Source: JAVJSD01 sp040219575 | GTDB lineage: Bacteria > Planctomycetota > Planctomycetia > Pirellulales > Pirellulaceae | Length of the DNA: 64,000 nucleotides | Direction: 5' to 3' | NCBI GenBank assembly: GCA_040219575.1 | Contig: JAVJSD010000064.1 | Span: 1-64,000, forward strand | Shown here: piece by piece, positions 55,401 through 64,000 of the stretch | How the letters are laid out: every line of letters begins with the position of its first letter | Position numbering within the stretch: position 1 is the first letter of the stretch | Translations under genes and position numbers: made by a program | The notes under the pieces: model-generated | Databases searched by the model: none | Told to the model about the DNA's origin: nothing | The model's input: only the letters and a program-made list of their open reading frames with translations

Positions 55401-58400
55401 GCCGCGCGGGGACGATCGAAGGGATGCCGATGTCGAGCGAGGCCGTGTCTCCCTCCACCTGTCGCCGCGGATCGAATCGCAATTCCAACGTGTGCTTGCC
55501 GGGTTGGTCGAGAACAATCGCCAACCGCCGGCCGCCTTCGGTGAGCACGACTTCGGTCGCGCGGCCGTCCAACAACGCCCCGTCATCGACCTGTAAATCA
55601 AGTCGCTCGCAATCGATGGGAACGACGTATCGCGATCTGGGACTGGGAGCGCCAAGCACCTCGAGCTGCAGCGTCGCGACAAGCTGCTCGGCCGCGAGCG
55701 TGCCGTCCCGTCGCCAAGCCATGCGGCAATGATACTCCGCGTTTTCCAGCAGTACGGTATGCCATGGTTGATCGACCTTTCGCACGCGTTCGCGCAGCGC
55801 CGCCCAGAATGCCGTCGGAACCCAAACGTACTCGTCTGCGGGCTGTCCGTCTTCATCAACCTCCACGACCACCGCGTAAAGCAGGGGACGGTCGACTTCG
55901 CTCTTGTCCGCGTCGTCCGCGACGGCCTCGTCCCCGTCGCCTCTTGCTGACTCATCGCTTGGCGTAGGAGCAGGTCGCCTGCTCCCGGCCGGCGTCGGGT
56001 CCTCGTCGGCAGCCAAGACTGCGGTGGCATCAAACGTGGCGTCCGCGACCGCCGCGAATGCGACGGCGGCAAGCAGCAATATCGCGACGCGATGCAGCGT
56101 GCGTGTGGTGTCGCCGCCGCTGGACGAGGCGGAGTCGCCGCCGGAGCCGCCTGGAATCCGAGTCGCGCGAAACGCCGCCACCAACGCGCCGGCCAGCAAG
56201 ACGCCCAGCAGCGCGCCGGTCGACAGGGGAGTGAATGGAGACGGCGTCATGAGCGCGACGATAGCGACCACACCGACAAGCAACGCCAGCCGCGCCGGTC
56301 GGCCGATCGCGATCCAGAAGGCGAGGGCCGCTGTTGCCAGCGTCATCGCCCAGCCGAACGCCTCGATCAGCGGCAGGCGCGAGATGGTGAATGACAACTC
56401 GTCGCCCGATGGCAGCTCGAAGCGATGCGCCTGCCAACCGGCGTCGGCAAGCGAAGCGAATGCTTGGGGGGCGTCCGACTTCCAAGGCGAGAGCTGGCCA
56501 ATCGACGATGACGCCCAGACTTCAGAATTTGGAAAACGCCCCTCAAGCGGGACGAGCGTCGACGCGTCGACCGGCGGACGGCCGACCACGACCGCGCCGC
56601 CAAAGCAGACCTTCGCGTCCACCATCGGCACATGCTGGACCGCGGCTCTGGTCGTGAGCAACACTTCGTCAGCCGTCGCAAGCAGCACGAGATTCGATGC
56701 TTCCAGGACCCAGACGCCGATCAACTCTGGCGAGGAGGCGTTCAAGAGCGACGCCGGCAATTGCGGCAAAGGCGTCTGGGGGCCGACTCCAGCCGCGGCC
56801 AGCGCCGCCGCGTCGATGTGCAATTCCGGAGGGGAAGACGACCCCTCCTCGGCGCTTCGTACTTGTTGGTCGTAGGCGGAAATCAACTGACTCCAACTGG
56901 GGCCCAGCGGCATTCGCTGCCGGTCGCCCAGCGGCAGCGCCAGTGTTTCGAGACATCGCTGCGCTGTCCGTTCGGCTGCCGACGTCGGCGCGGCGTCGGT
57001 CGCCAGATTCGCCCACTCCTCCTCGGAAAAGATCGCAAACGGCCGGCCCTCGCTCCGCCACAAGACGCCCAGTAGTCGTCGTCCGATCGAGTCGGCGGCG
57101 GCATCGTCCGAATCCTGCGCCCGCCCCACCTGATACCCAGGCGGCGTCCACACGATCCATTGTTGTTGCAAGATCGGCAAGCCGGCGATCTCCGGCAGAC
57201 GAGGACGCAGCTCTCCCACAACGGCCGGCAACGACGCGGAGTCTTCTCGGTATTCGACGTCCAGCATGGGGTAGCGGACGTCAGGCGGCAGCGCGACGCT
57301 GAATCGCCGCGTACCTTCGAGCGTCGTCACACGGATCTCTCGGCCGTCGACCAGCACCTGGCGAACCTCGCACCCCTCCGGAAGCCCGACGTCCAACTGC
57401 CTCCGCCCAGCTGTCTCCAGAAAGTACCTGGCGCGATGGGTGGCGCCATCGGCGCCGCAGTACGTCGTCAGTTGACACGACCAGGCCCACAAGGAAGGCT
57501 GCAAGTCGGCCGTGTCCGCCGGGGACACCTGCAGCAGCGCCTCTTGCGACGGTTCGTAGCGGAAGACGGCGCGGGTGCTGTCAAGTTCGTCGTTGGCGCG
57601 GAGATCGGCGGGAACGGCGCGCAGGCCTTCACTGCTGATGTCGACTCCGGCGCCGCCAGCGGACTCGATCGAAACCGTGCCCGACTGCGTCTCCGCCTGC
57701 GGCAGCGAGAGCAGCGAGATACGGCGAACTCCCTTGCCGCTGCTCCGGCGGACCGCGCTGAGTTCGAACGGTGCGCTGCGCGGCGGCTGAAGCGTAATCT
57801 CCCACGTTTCGCCATCCGCATTCGGTGTGGGTGAATTGCTTTCGTCGTTTCGTTTCTGCGCCAACACCGCCAGGCTGCTTTCTCCACTCAACGACCACTG
57901 CAGTGTTTCTTCGCGGCGGTTCGAAAAGTGGACAAGCAACCGACCGACCGGCGACGACTGAGGACGGACCAACAGACGATAGGTTTCGAGCAGCGAAGCC
58001 GAATCGATCTGGGCCGTGATCTCCACGTCGGTGGTGTAGCGCGGCCGCTCGGTGATGAGCGTGAGACGCAGGGGATCGGCGCGGTGGTCGTCGACCAGCA
58101 CGATGCGGTCAGCGCCTCCCGTCGCCAACCGCGCGTCCGCGTCAGGCAGCGCCAACGGATCGAGCCGCTCCACGTACATGTCGCCCTGGAGTTGAAATTG
58201 CGCCGCGGGAACGGCGATCAACCGTCGCACCGATTCGACGCCCGTGAACTCCGCCAAACGGAGGTCGTCGATCGTGAAGGTGGCGCCTTGGGCGGGAAGT
58301 CGGCGATGAGCCCGCATCAGGATCCGCAGGGGATCCGCCTGGTCGGACGAAACACCCAGGCGGAGCCGTATCCGCACCCGCTGCGGCTGCTGTCCGCGCG

Positions 58401-59862
58401 GCAGCACGTCATAGTCGTCGAGGGCTTCGGCGGGCTCGGTCCGCAACGATTCGACCGTCCATGCCGCCGGCAACGACATCTCCAGTTCGTAGCGACGACC
58501 TTCGCTGGCGCTGACCTCGGCGACAACCTCCGCGGCGACCGCGACCGAGTCGACATCCAAGGTCGTGCCGGTCGACACTTCGAGCCGCGGCAAGGGCGTC
58601 GCGAGCACCATCTCGATCGCCGCATCCGCCGAGAAATACTGAACATCAAGCGACTGGCCGGGATTCGGGGCGGGAAGGGAAGTCGAATTGATCTGCCGAC
58701 ATCGCTGCGGCTGCAGCTGATTCAGCCGCAACGGCTCCATCACGCGCAGCGTCGCCACGCCCTCCTGCCACGCCACTCCATGCACGACGACCTCGGGCAG
58801 GGACCAACTCCGATCCGTTTCGATGCCGAAGACGGCTTCGAAGCGGATCTCGCGTTCGGCGCCGGAGAGCGGCTCGGGGAAATGGACCGTCACGCGCGAA
58901 CTGGCGTCGTCTCCCGCGGGCGGTTTTACGGTAAGCGGCAGCTGTTGATCGCCCAAGCGCACCCACAGCAAGTCGAGACGCGGCGATAGCTCGAGTTCAA
59001 GTTGCTGGAGCGGGTCCTGCGGCGCATCGACAAGCAGTGAGCCGGTGAGTGCGCCTCTCGACGGAGTCAACTCGTAGGTGAGCCGTTGGCGCAGAATCGC
59101 CAGTTGCCGCCGCTCGGCCTCGTCGCGCATCACGCGAAGAGAAATATCGCTTGCCGAGCCGAGTTCCACGATCCACATCGTCGTCGCCTGTCCGTCGCTC
59201 TCCAAGGGCGTCTCTGCGGATCGAGCCGCGAAGCCTTGCTTCGTTTCGAGCCGCCACCCGGCGGGAATCTCCAACTCCAGGCGGCTCGCCGCACAAGGAG
59301 GCAAGATCGTATTGAACGTTAGCTCCCCGAACGGATCGCTGTCCGCACGTAGCGACCACGCGACCGCCGCCCGCCCCGATTGTTCGACCTGCATCACTTG
59401 CTCGCCCTGCTGCATGGCGGCCAGAACCACCGGCGCGGGCGTTTCGCCCTCCCAACGACCGTCCCGAATCGCCAACGTGCTGTCGCCCAGCGACATCCAC
59501 ACGACGCCTTCGCCGGTGTGACTCACATCCAATTGCGCCTCGCCCTCGATGAGCTGCGTCTCCTGGAGTCGGGCGCGATACACCGCACGGGAAATCTGTG
59601 CGTGCGCGTCGCTCGGCTGAGGCGAAGAGGGCGCCAGGGCGGCGATGTGCTGCTCGAATCTCCGCCGCTCCATGCGGACTTTCGCCTGCTTCAATTCCAG
59701 CAGCAGTTGCGTATCGCTCCTGGGCGCGAACACCCAGTGGAAGCGAAGCGGCCGTTCGAGCGGAGGGGCGGCGTCTTCGCTGTGCACTACGTGCCCCTTC
59801 AGCAACAGCAGCAACAGCAGCGCGGCGGGCGCCCATCGAACTAGAGATGTGCGCCCCCTCAT
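52420..59862 (-). CDS. Giant exported protein: two fused copies of a large envelope module
   Basis: 2480 residues. Signal peptide APAALLLLLLLKGHVVHS. I recognise no named family. Two halves repeat the plan of the upstream 1131-residue protein. Copy B is about 1-1290 and copy C about 1290-2480. Each begins with a helix-beta segment (B: VYRARLQETQLIEGEAQLDV; C: EYHCRMAWRRDGTLAAEQLV). Each continues with beta-rich domains and a diagnostic strand (B near 806: RYFLETAGRRQLDVGLPEG; C near 2136: LATFDLEPAGREDCILVLPP). Each ends in a membrane bundle (B about 1161-1278; C about 2381-2455). Most of the mass should be periplasmic. It overlaps the upstream gene by four bases (ATGA), so the products are made together. 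Function unknown. Confidence 0.8.
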   Translation of the reverse strand: MRGRTSLVRWAPAALLLLLLLKGHVVHSEDAAPPLERPLRFHWVFAPRSDTQLLLELKQAKVRMERRRFEQHIAALAPSSPQPSDAHAQISRAVYRARLQETQLIEGEAQLDVSHTGEGVVWMSLGDSTLAIRDGRWEGETPAPVVLAAMQQGEQVMQVEQSGRAAVAWSLRADSDPFGELTFNTILPPCAASRLELEIPAGWRLETKQGFAARSAETPLESDGQATTMWIVELGSASDISLRVMRDEAERRQLAILRQRLTYELTPSRGALTGSLLVDAPQDPLQQLELELSPRLDLLWVRLGDQQLPLTVKPPAGDDASSRVTVHFPEPLSGAEREIRFEAVFGIETDRSWSLPEVVVHGVAWQEGVATLRVMEPLRLNQLQPQRCRQINSTSLPAPNPGQSLDVQYFSADAAIEMVLATPLPRLEVSTGTTLDVDSVAVAAEVVAEVSASEGRRYELEMSLPAAWTVESLRTEPAEALDDYDVLPRGQQPQRVRIRLRLGVSSDQADPLRILMRAHRRLPAQGATFTIDDLRLAEFTGVESVRRLIAVPAAQFQLQGDMYVERLDPLALPDADARLATGGADRIVLVDDHRADPLRLTLITERPRYTTDVEITAQIDSASLLETYRLLVRPQSSPVGRLLVHFSNRREETLQWSLSGESSLAVLAQKRNDESNSPTPNADGETWEITLQPPRSAPFELSAVRRSSGKGVRRISLLSLPQAETQSGTVSIESAGGAGVDISSEGLRAVPADLRANDELDSTRAVFRYEPSQEALLQVSPADTADLQPSLWAWSCQLTTYCGADGATHRARYFLETAGRRQLDVGLPEGCEVRQVLVDGREIRVTTLEGTRRFSVALPPDVRYPMLDVEYREDSASLPAVVGELRPRLPEIAGLPILQQQWIVWTPPGYQVGRAQDSDDAAADSIGRRLLGVLWRSEGRPFAIFSEEEWANLATDAAPTSAAERTAQRCLETLALPLGDRQRMPLGPSWSQLISAYDQQVRSAEEGSSSPPELHIDAAALAAAGVGPQTPLPQLPASLLNASSPELIGVWVLEASNLVLLATADEVLLTTRAAVQHVPMVDAKVCFGGAVVVGRPPVDASTLVPLEGRFPNSEVWASSSIGQLSPWKSDAPQAFASLADAGWQAHRFELPSGDELSFTISRLPLIEAFGWAMTLATAALAFWIAIGRPARLALLVGVVAIVALMTPSPFTPLSTGALLGVLLAGALVAAFRATRIPGGSGGDSASSSGGDTTRTLHRVAILLLAAVAFAAVADATFDATAVLAADEDPTPAGSRRPAPTPSDESARGDGDEAVADDADKSEVDRPLLYAVVVEVDEDGQPADEYVWVPTAFWAALRERVRKVDQPWHTVLLENAEYHCRMAWRRDGTLAAEQLVATLQLEVLGAPSPRSRYVVPIDCERLDLQVDDGALLDGRATEVVLTEGGRRLAIVLDQPGKHTLELRFDPRRQVEGDTASLDIGIPSIVPARLHVRFPGDVSGIQVVQALGATTFDPITGEMVADLGPVDRLQLAWSLDGGLEPKGARLDVEEMTWLKVSPGGVAVDVRYRFRCDAPIEEVQLVAEPGLRLRPIGADQPIRQWHTHDAEVKSIHLELQQPYAKEVTLDLRFLRTGGSGVGKLRLPRLRAVADRVLSRKYAVSVSPLLDFQQSERLPEFDPEQFLSERGDAAAAQAIPDFAFTLPADAEPTWSLATRPKSPASRCNSVTDVLYRQDAADVAFFADIDTSGYLFQHRLSTPTEMTIDDVSLLVDDKEAVARWSRDEAGDLTIILDRRVTGPQRLRLRGRVPVDDRRVEAPVVSVAEVQTVDSVYRVYRSPDVRTRVVSTEGLETVDERDTAVELPALPWQDASHRLVAVYRRPPRAVEAADKPAAPADASAGDSTGVKEPIACLLEIFPNRPLTKCRSVTSMRRSDGKWTIEATYRLDVSAGLLDEFWLDVPDRLVEPFEIQPETDFEVLSVPGQTRRRLVIRPAKPFRGDARLTLRASLSPSLAGERIAFPDIVPLMVEPVEQFVIVPTQDETQRYVWETSGLQAAELPSEASREDGAAATKDNAQEAATTDESAASESLTESADDAAAGGRAVWRVVAPRYSASLKLLERSASMPSLVQLADVQFSWDRDGACRGLATFDLEPAGREDCILVLPPPFRLAQVNVAGLPARLGKLAENRWRVMLGPAQLPQRVVVLFEGELPAAAPNRRVIAAPRLEDVSVVRTLWTLYAPQDDVVMVAADPSSVITAADLTAYRYAAYASLIDRAAEVALEQPRVDVDRWYLPWARRLATARENWANYLDSSQRGGAETMFTAQQIEAIDRQQNDDAQRLDVTHIRSLAAAKLGPAEIWEVAQQGRMPSLHCTLVGDGSEHLEVVVVTPPVSDVGLRLLLTPMLAGVSLLVFLLAVRGPLGAWIVRWPHAVGVLVGLAWWLWLTPSLLGWCIVLASVVSALRMPWKPSRRREPAPVSTILRRNGA

Positions 59863-62800
59863 CCGTTGGATTCTCCGGCCGACGCGTGAACGGCCAAGGC
59901 CGCGGTGGCGGTCGACATCTGAGAGTCCGCCTCGACGGGCAATCGGGTTTCCGTTGTGTTGGGATCACGTCCCATGAGCGACGTTCCCCGAATCACGGCC
60001 CGCTGGTCGCGCTGCCGCACGATCGCCCAATTCAGCAGTCGGGCGGCGAGCAACACCGCCAACCCCACCACCGCCGCCTGCGCGAACTGAATCGCCGGCT
60101 CGGGATAGAGCAGAGCCAAGGCCGCCACCGCGACGCCCGCGATCAGCAACACCGCAGGATGCCGCAGCACGGGAAAGTAGATCAACAGCAGACCGCCGAT
60201 CAAGACCAACGCCGACGCCAGCGGCAACATCGCGCGTCTCGAAGCGGTCGTGAATTCCACTTGCCGCGGCAGATCGAACGTGCTGAACAGGTACTGGTTC
60301 GCGCCTGTGGGGAGTTCCGCGTCCTGGCTGGCGCCGATCAACTGCTCGAGCTGGCGTTGCCCGAGATTCGCCTGCCGGTCCCAATAGCCGAATTCGCCGA
60401 ACAAGCGATGCCAGCGCCAAGTCAGCTCTGGAGTGAGGCTGGACGGAGGCAGCCAGAGATGCTCGTCGCGGGGAGTGGCGAGTTGCCAATAGAAACGCCG
60501 GGCCAAATCCGCACCTGCGACCTGCGGCAGCGACAGCGAAGTGCGGCCGAGGCCCATCGATTGCTCCGCGTCGAGTTCGTACCACACTTCCACGACAAAC
60601 GGCCGCTGCGGGTCTCCATGGGGCGCTTCCAACGATAACTCGTCCTCCACCAACAGAGGATGCGCAACGCGGCGACCGTCCACGGCGGCGGTTTCCAAAC
60701 GCGCCCCCGCGGGAAGTTTGAGACGAACCACCTTGTCGTTGGTGGAAAGTCGGAATACGGCCCGATCCTGTCGCACCGTTCCATTGAGCCATGTTCGCAC
60801 CCAACCCATACCGACCACACTGGTTGCTTGTCGGGGCGACTTCAGCAACGAAATCGACAGCGGCAGTTCGTCCGCGTCTGGTTCGGCGACAAGCGTCAGG
60901 CCATCCTCGGCTGGAGCGCTGTCGTCATCATTCCAGGAATCCCCCTTCGGCTCGACGCGTACCGTGTCGCCCTTGGTGTAGATCCGCGCCGTACGGTTTT
61001 CGAACGACGTCGCGTGCTCCCTTGCAGGAACGACCAGCGGCACGCTCCATGCTGTCGTCTGGCCGGGAGTCGGCACGGGCAGGGGCAGGAAATAAGTGAG
61101 CATCAAACGGCAGGGGCCGATCCTCGCTGACGGCAAGGCGACGCTGATCTTGGAACGCAGCGGTAGACCATCCGCAGGTTCGCTCGGCGCCAACTCCGAC
61201 CACGTCAGCTCGTCCCCATCGAGGGTCGCTTTCAGGTTGTCCGGCGTCAGCGCCATGCGGGGCGCTCTCAAGGTGATCGTACTGAGCGGTTCGTTGGCGA
61301 TGTTGTAGGTGAGCATCTGCTGGACGCCCACGCGGCGATCGTCGAATTCCAGCCGTGAGTTTTCGGCGATGGTCACCACCCTTGGTCGAATCTCGTAGCG
61401 GGCTAGAAACTCGGCGGGCTCATCGTCACCGCGGTCGCGAAAATAGAGCGGCGCTTGGCGGTTCAGGGGTAGGCTGCTCAATTGGGGAGGCAGCAGATCG
61501 ACCGCCAACGCGTTCATTTGCTCGACGTTCGGCGTCAATTGCACATTGTGGGCGGGGGAGATGACCACCACCGCCGGCGTCACCGTGTCGGCGACAGGTC
61601 GGGGCAGCAAGAACGCCAGCCCCTCCTCGTCGGGCGCGACATTGCGATGGGCGAGAATCGTGAGTTGAAAATCGTTGACCGGCGCCATCAAGGGAATCGC
61701 CAGCGGCTCCGTCCTGGAGGGATCGAAATTGTCGCGGTCGATGACCGCTCGGCCGTCGGACGAATCCGCCGACACCTCGTCAACAATCCAACCCGGTAGT
61801 TGCACCTGCAGCGGATCCGACAACCGACCACGCACAAAGTAACGCAGGCGGGCCTCGACGCTGACCCGGTCCGGATCGACCTGAGCGATGTAGACCGGGT
61901 CGACCGTCACCAACGTCTTTCGCCGTCGAACGGTTGTTCGTAGCGAATAGGGCTGCCGGTTGTAGACGAATCTCGCCACCGCGTCGCCGCTGGGCGTCTC
62001 GGCCGGAATCTTTTCGCGGTACACGCCCTTGGTTTGAAAATCCACCGTCCATTCGGGGGCGATGCCAACCTCGATGATGCCTGTGTCTTCCCGCGCCCCA
62101 ACCACTGCGAATCCCGCCAGATCGACCGGCGCCTGCGCCGGGGCGGACTCGCTGCGCCGCAAGACGGCCTTGAGGTCCAACACCACCACCTCCGACGTGA
62201 CGGGAAAACTCACGTCCACCAGGTCGCCCTGCCCCGGATTCCGCTTGGCTTCCGGCCGACGCACCTGCGTGCGTAATTCGCGCCGATCGTCGACGTTGTG
62301 CCACTTGGCGGTGTCCACCTCCATGCCGGGAGGCAACTGCAGGGTGAAGCCTTCAAACGGCCCGCGGAGCGACTTCACCGTCAACAGGATGTTGGCCTCG
62401 GCGTGTGCGTCCCCCTGAAAGCGAATGCTCATCCGCGTCTCGGCGCTGAGCACCACCGCGGGCTTCCCGCCGGCGGCGGGCGCGGGACGCCACGCCAACT
62501 CCAAATCCCCGTGCACGGGCGAAGTAAACAGCGTCGCGTCGCTGGAAGGCTCGATCTCGAGATTGGCGCCCCGGACCAATTCGAGATTCGACCCGGGGAC
62601 TCGCAGCGTGAACTTCGCCATCGCGGCGCTCGGAGCGCTCAACACGAACTCCCACACTTCGCCCACTTGACGAACCGCCGTCCGCATCGGCATCACGATT
62701 GTACATTGCTCGCCCGCCTGTCCTTCGGCCCAGAAGATGTGCTGGTGTTCGTCGCCGTCGAAGTCGACGTAACCGTCAGCCTTGCCTGTCACCTTCGGTA

Positions 62801-63254
62801 CATCGAGCAGCCGTGCGTTGCCCAATCGCAACGGCACACGCACCCGTCCGTCGGCCAGCACGGTCAACACGATTTCCACCCGCAGGTCTGCAAGCTTACC
62901 GACCACGCGACCGTCGATCTTGACCTGATTCAATTGGTAGGCGGGAGGCCGCGTCGAGGCCGCCGACCCGACTTCGCCAGAATCGCCCTTTTCCAACAGG
63001 TACCGCTCAAACAGCTCCAGCCATTTCTCGTACGGCAGGGTCTTGTTCACAGGCACCAGACGACCGTTCTCGTCGGGCAGGTAATACACGTCCAGGCTCG
63101 ATTGGCTGACGGTCCCCACCTCGGCGCGCTGGCCATTGTCAGGCGTCATGGCTGCGCCGCGCGACGGACCCTCCGCCGACGCTTGGGCGTCGGCCCGGTC
63201 GGCGAGTCCCGTCGCCAGAGAGCCAAAGATGATGATGAGCAGTGCTGGACGCAC
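59859..63254 (-). CDS. Large exported membrane protein: single copy of the same envelope module
   Basis: 1131 residues. Signal peptide LLIIIFGSLATGLADRADA. After a short linker comes a helix (YEKWLELFERYLLEKG) and beta-rich domains opening AYQLNQVKIDGRVVGKLADL, then VLTVLADGRVRVPLRLGNAR. The diagnostic strand AVFRLSTNDKVVRLKLPAG (near 829) and LPQVAGADLARRFYWQLATP (near 908) align with both halves of the downstream giant. A membrane bundle sits at about 1006-1068 (LASALVLIGGLLLIYFPVL; AVLLIAGVAVAALALLY), followed by a cytoplasmic or periplasmic tail. The stop overlaps the start of the giant gene by four bases. I infer a stable complex of the two proteins in the envelope. No enzyme motif or known family was recognised. 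Confidence 0.78.
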   Translation of the reverse strand: MRPALLIIIFGSLATGLADRADAQASAEGPSRGAAMTPDNGQRAEVGTVSQSSLDVYYLPDENGRLVPVNKTLPYEKWLELFERYLLEKGDSGEVGSAASTRPPAYQLNQVKIDGRVVGKLADLRVEIVLTVLADGRVRVPLRLGNARLLDVPKVTGKADGYVDFDGDEHQHIFWAEGQAGEQCTIVMPMRTAVRQVGEVWEFVLSAPSAAMAKFTLRVPGSNLELVRGANLEIEPSSDATLFTSPVHGDLELAWRPAPAAGGKPAVVLSAETRMSIRFQGDAHAEANILLTVKSLRGPFEGFTLQLPPGMEVDTAKWHNVDDRRELRTQVRRPEAKRNPGQGDLVDVSFPVTSEVVVLDLKAVLRRSESAPAQAPVDLAGFAVVGAREDTGIIEVGIAPEWTVDFQTKGVYREKIPAETPSGDAVARFVYNRQPYSLRTTVRRRKTLVTVDPVYIAQVDPDRVSVEARLRYFVRGRLSDPLQVQLPGWIVDEVSADSSDGRAVIDRDNFDPSRTEPLAIPLMAPVNDFQLTILAHRNVAPDEEGLAFLLPRPVADTVTPAVVVISPAHNVQLTPNVEQMNALAVDLLPPQLSSLPLNRQAPLYFRDRGDDEPAEFLARYEIRPRVVTIAENSRLEFDDRRVGVQQMLTYNIANEPLSTITLRAPRMALTPDNLKATLDGDELTWSELAPSEPADGLPLRSKISVALPSARIGPCRLMLTYFLPLPVPTPGQTTAWSVPLVVPAREHATSFENRTARIYTKGDTVRVEPKGDSWNDDDSAPAEDGLTLVAEPDADELPLSISLLKSPRQATSVVGMGWVRTWLNGTVRQDRAVFRLSTNDKVVRLKLPAGARLETAAVDGRRVAHPLLVEDELSLEAPHGDPQRPFVVEVWYELDAEQSMGLGRTSLSLPQVAGADLARRFYWQLATPRDEHLWLPPSSLTPELTWRWHRLFGEFGYWDRQANLGQRQLEQLIGASQDAELPTGANQYLFSTFDLPRQVEFTTASRRAMLPLASALVLIGGLLLIYFPVLRHPAVLLIAGVAVAALALLYPEPAIQFAQAAVVGLAVLLAARLLNWAIVRQRDQRAVIRGTSLMGRDPNTTETRLPVEADSQMSTATAALAVHASAGESNG

Positions 63255-63362
63255 GGTAATAACTCCAGGCCGAGCCCGAGCTTAATCGCAACTAGTTCCG
63301 CAGCGAAGAGATACAGCGAGAGACGCCTCTTCCAGTGTACTCACGCTCAGCGCCGACGAAAA

Positions 63363-63409
63363 GCAATTTCGGGCCCGGATCGCCTGGTGAATTCGCAATT
63401 TCGGGCCCG
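63363..63409. repeat. Direct repeat of GCAATTTCGGGCCCG
   Basis: The 15-base word occurs at 63363-63377 and 63395-63409, 32 bases apart, between the giant-protein operon and the inositol monophosphatase gene. Each copy contains the palindrome CGGGCCCG. Confidence 0.7.
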
Positions 63410-63479
63410 ACAACAGCTTCCAGACATTGCTGGCTGGCGACACGTCCGAGACAAAGACCACTCGGGGACGCGACAACGC

Positions 63480-64000
63480 TCAATCGGCGCGCTTCAGCGT
63501 CGCAACCAGGCGATCGAGCAGCGGTTGGGTGGAGGCCGAGACGAACCGGGGTTGCTCCAGAACGAATGGCGAGCCGTCGATGGACGTTACGATCCCCCCC
63601 GCCTCCTGAATGATCAGAACCCCCGCCGCGACGTCCCAGATCTTGACGCTCGTGGCCCAGTAGCCATCGAGCCTCCCCGCCGCCACGTAACACAAATTGA
63701 GGGCCGCCGATCCGAGTCGGCGAACCGCTTGACATTCGGTCAGAACCTCCACGAATTGGCGGACTTCCTGCGAATCGCGGGCGACTTTCGGCGGAAAACT
63801 CGCCGCCAACAACGACTGATCGATTTGCTCGCACCTGCTGACCGAAATTGGCCGGCCGTTGAGATGGGCCCCGCCCCCCTCGACCGCCGTGTAGCATTCC
63901 TCCGCGATGGGATCGTACACCACACCGCAGACCACCTTCCCGGCACGAGCCAAACCGATGGAAACCGCGAAACTTTGAAGACCGTGGACGTAATTGGTCG
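63480..64000 (-). CDS. Inositol monophosphatase family protein (5' end outside window)
   Basis: Partial gene of about 173 residues running off the right edge. The first visible residues, TNYVHGLQSFAVSIGLAR, belong to the first metal-binding motif (DPLDGTTNxVHG) of the family, whose aspartates lie just outside. The second motif is intact: SVKIWDVAAGVLIIQEAGG, whose WD aspartate binds the third metal. Other family features are VCGVVYDPIAEECYTAVEGG and RRLGSAALNLCYVAAGRLDG. It hydrolyses a sugar or polyol phosphate with magnesium in the cytoplasm; relatives include inositol-, fructose-bis- and PAP-phosphatases, and the exact substrate cannot be told. It lies upstream of the giant envelope genes on the same strand, about 225 bases away. 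Confidence 0.9.
   Translation of the reverse strand, partial: TNYVHGLQSFAVSIGLARAGKVVCGVVYDPIAEECYTAVEGGGAHLNGRPISVSRCEQIDQSLLAASFPPKVARDSQEVRQFVEVLTECQAVRRLGSAALNLCYVAAGRLDGYWATSVKIWDVAAGVLIIQEAGGIVTSIDGSPFVLEQPRFVSASTQPLLDRLVATLKRAD

Overview
The window is GC-rich bacterial DNA that looks like a planctomycete of the Pirellula type. The evidence is gene content. There are exported DUF1549/DUF1553 (PSD1) and PSCyt1-type cytochrome proteins, a WD40 protein carrying a cytochrome motif, a DUF1559-type lipoprotein and an NPYxPP N-terminal motif. There are also two PQQ-propeller proteins, a Tat-exported Gfo/Idh/MocA protein beside DoxX, and very large envelope proteins. No rRNA, tRNA, CRISPR array, insertion sequence or phage gene was recognised. 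The taxonomic call is inference from families, not from a marker gene.

Layout. 0.2-6.8 kb: a PQQ propeller protein, a DUF192 protein, a truncated TolC-type efflux gene, a 41-residue gene with a textbook double-glycine leader, an MFS transporter and a TpsB/FhaC-type outer-membrane transporter. 7.0-10.4 kb: a molybdate-type ABC transporter operon whose binding protein is two ModA-like domains fused in tandem. 11.0-20.2 kb: three large exported proteins on the plus strand (Ig-like/cytochrome/DUF1549/DUF1553, IPT/PPC, and cytochrome/WD40 split by a long coiled coil), with two clear terminators. 20.2-28.7 kb: an exopolysaccharide locus. Glycosyltransferase, flippase, polysaccharide deacetylase and FemAB/CelD-like acyltransferase lie on the minus strand, divergent from a Wzz-like protein and an O-antigen-ligase/polymerase. 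28.8-41 kb: a PD-(D/E)xK plus winged-helix protein, a possible structured RNA with a strong terminator, a 780-residue coiled-coil protein, a PilZ-like membrane protein, an unknown polytopic protein followed by a family 2 glycosyltransferase and a lipoprotein, a DUF1559-like lipoprotein, and an NfeD/ClpP-class membrane protease. 41.2-51.7 kb: a fused 5-oxoprolinase, a second PQQ propeller, an ALDH7-like dehydrogenase, and a DoxX plus Gfo/Idh/MocA pair. 52-64 kb: a 91-residue unknown, then two overlapping giant genes, and a partial inositol monophosphatase at the right edge.

Two points stand out. First, the giant pair at 52420-63254 appears to be three diverged copies of one roughly 1,100-1,250-residue envelope module. 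One copy is free and two are fused, and each ends in a membrane bundle. I recognise no named family for it. Second, the small gene at 3141-3266 encodes a bacteriocin-like double-glycine peptide next to an outer-membrane efflux fragment, with no cognate exporter visible. Intergenic gaps also carry two families of short ACTCACC and AATGACC repeats in recurring arrangements.
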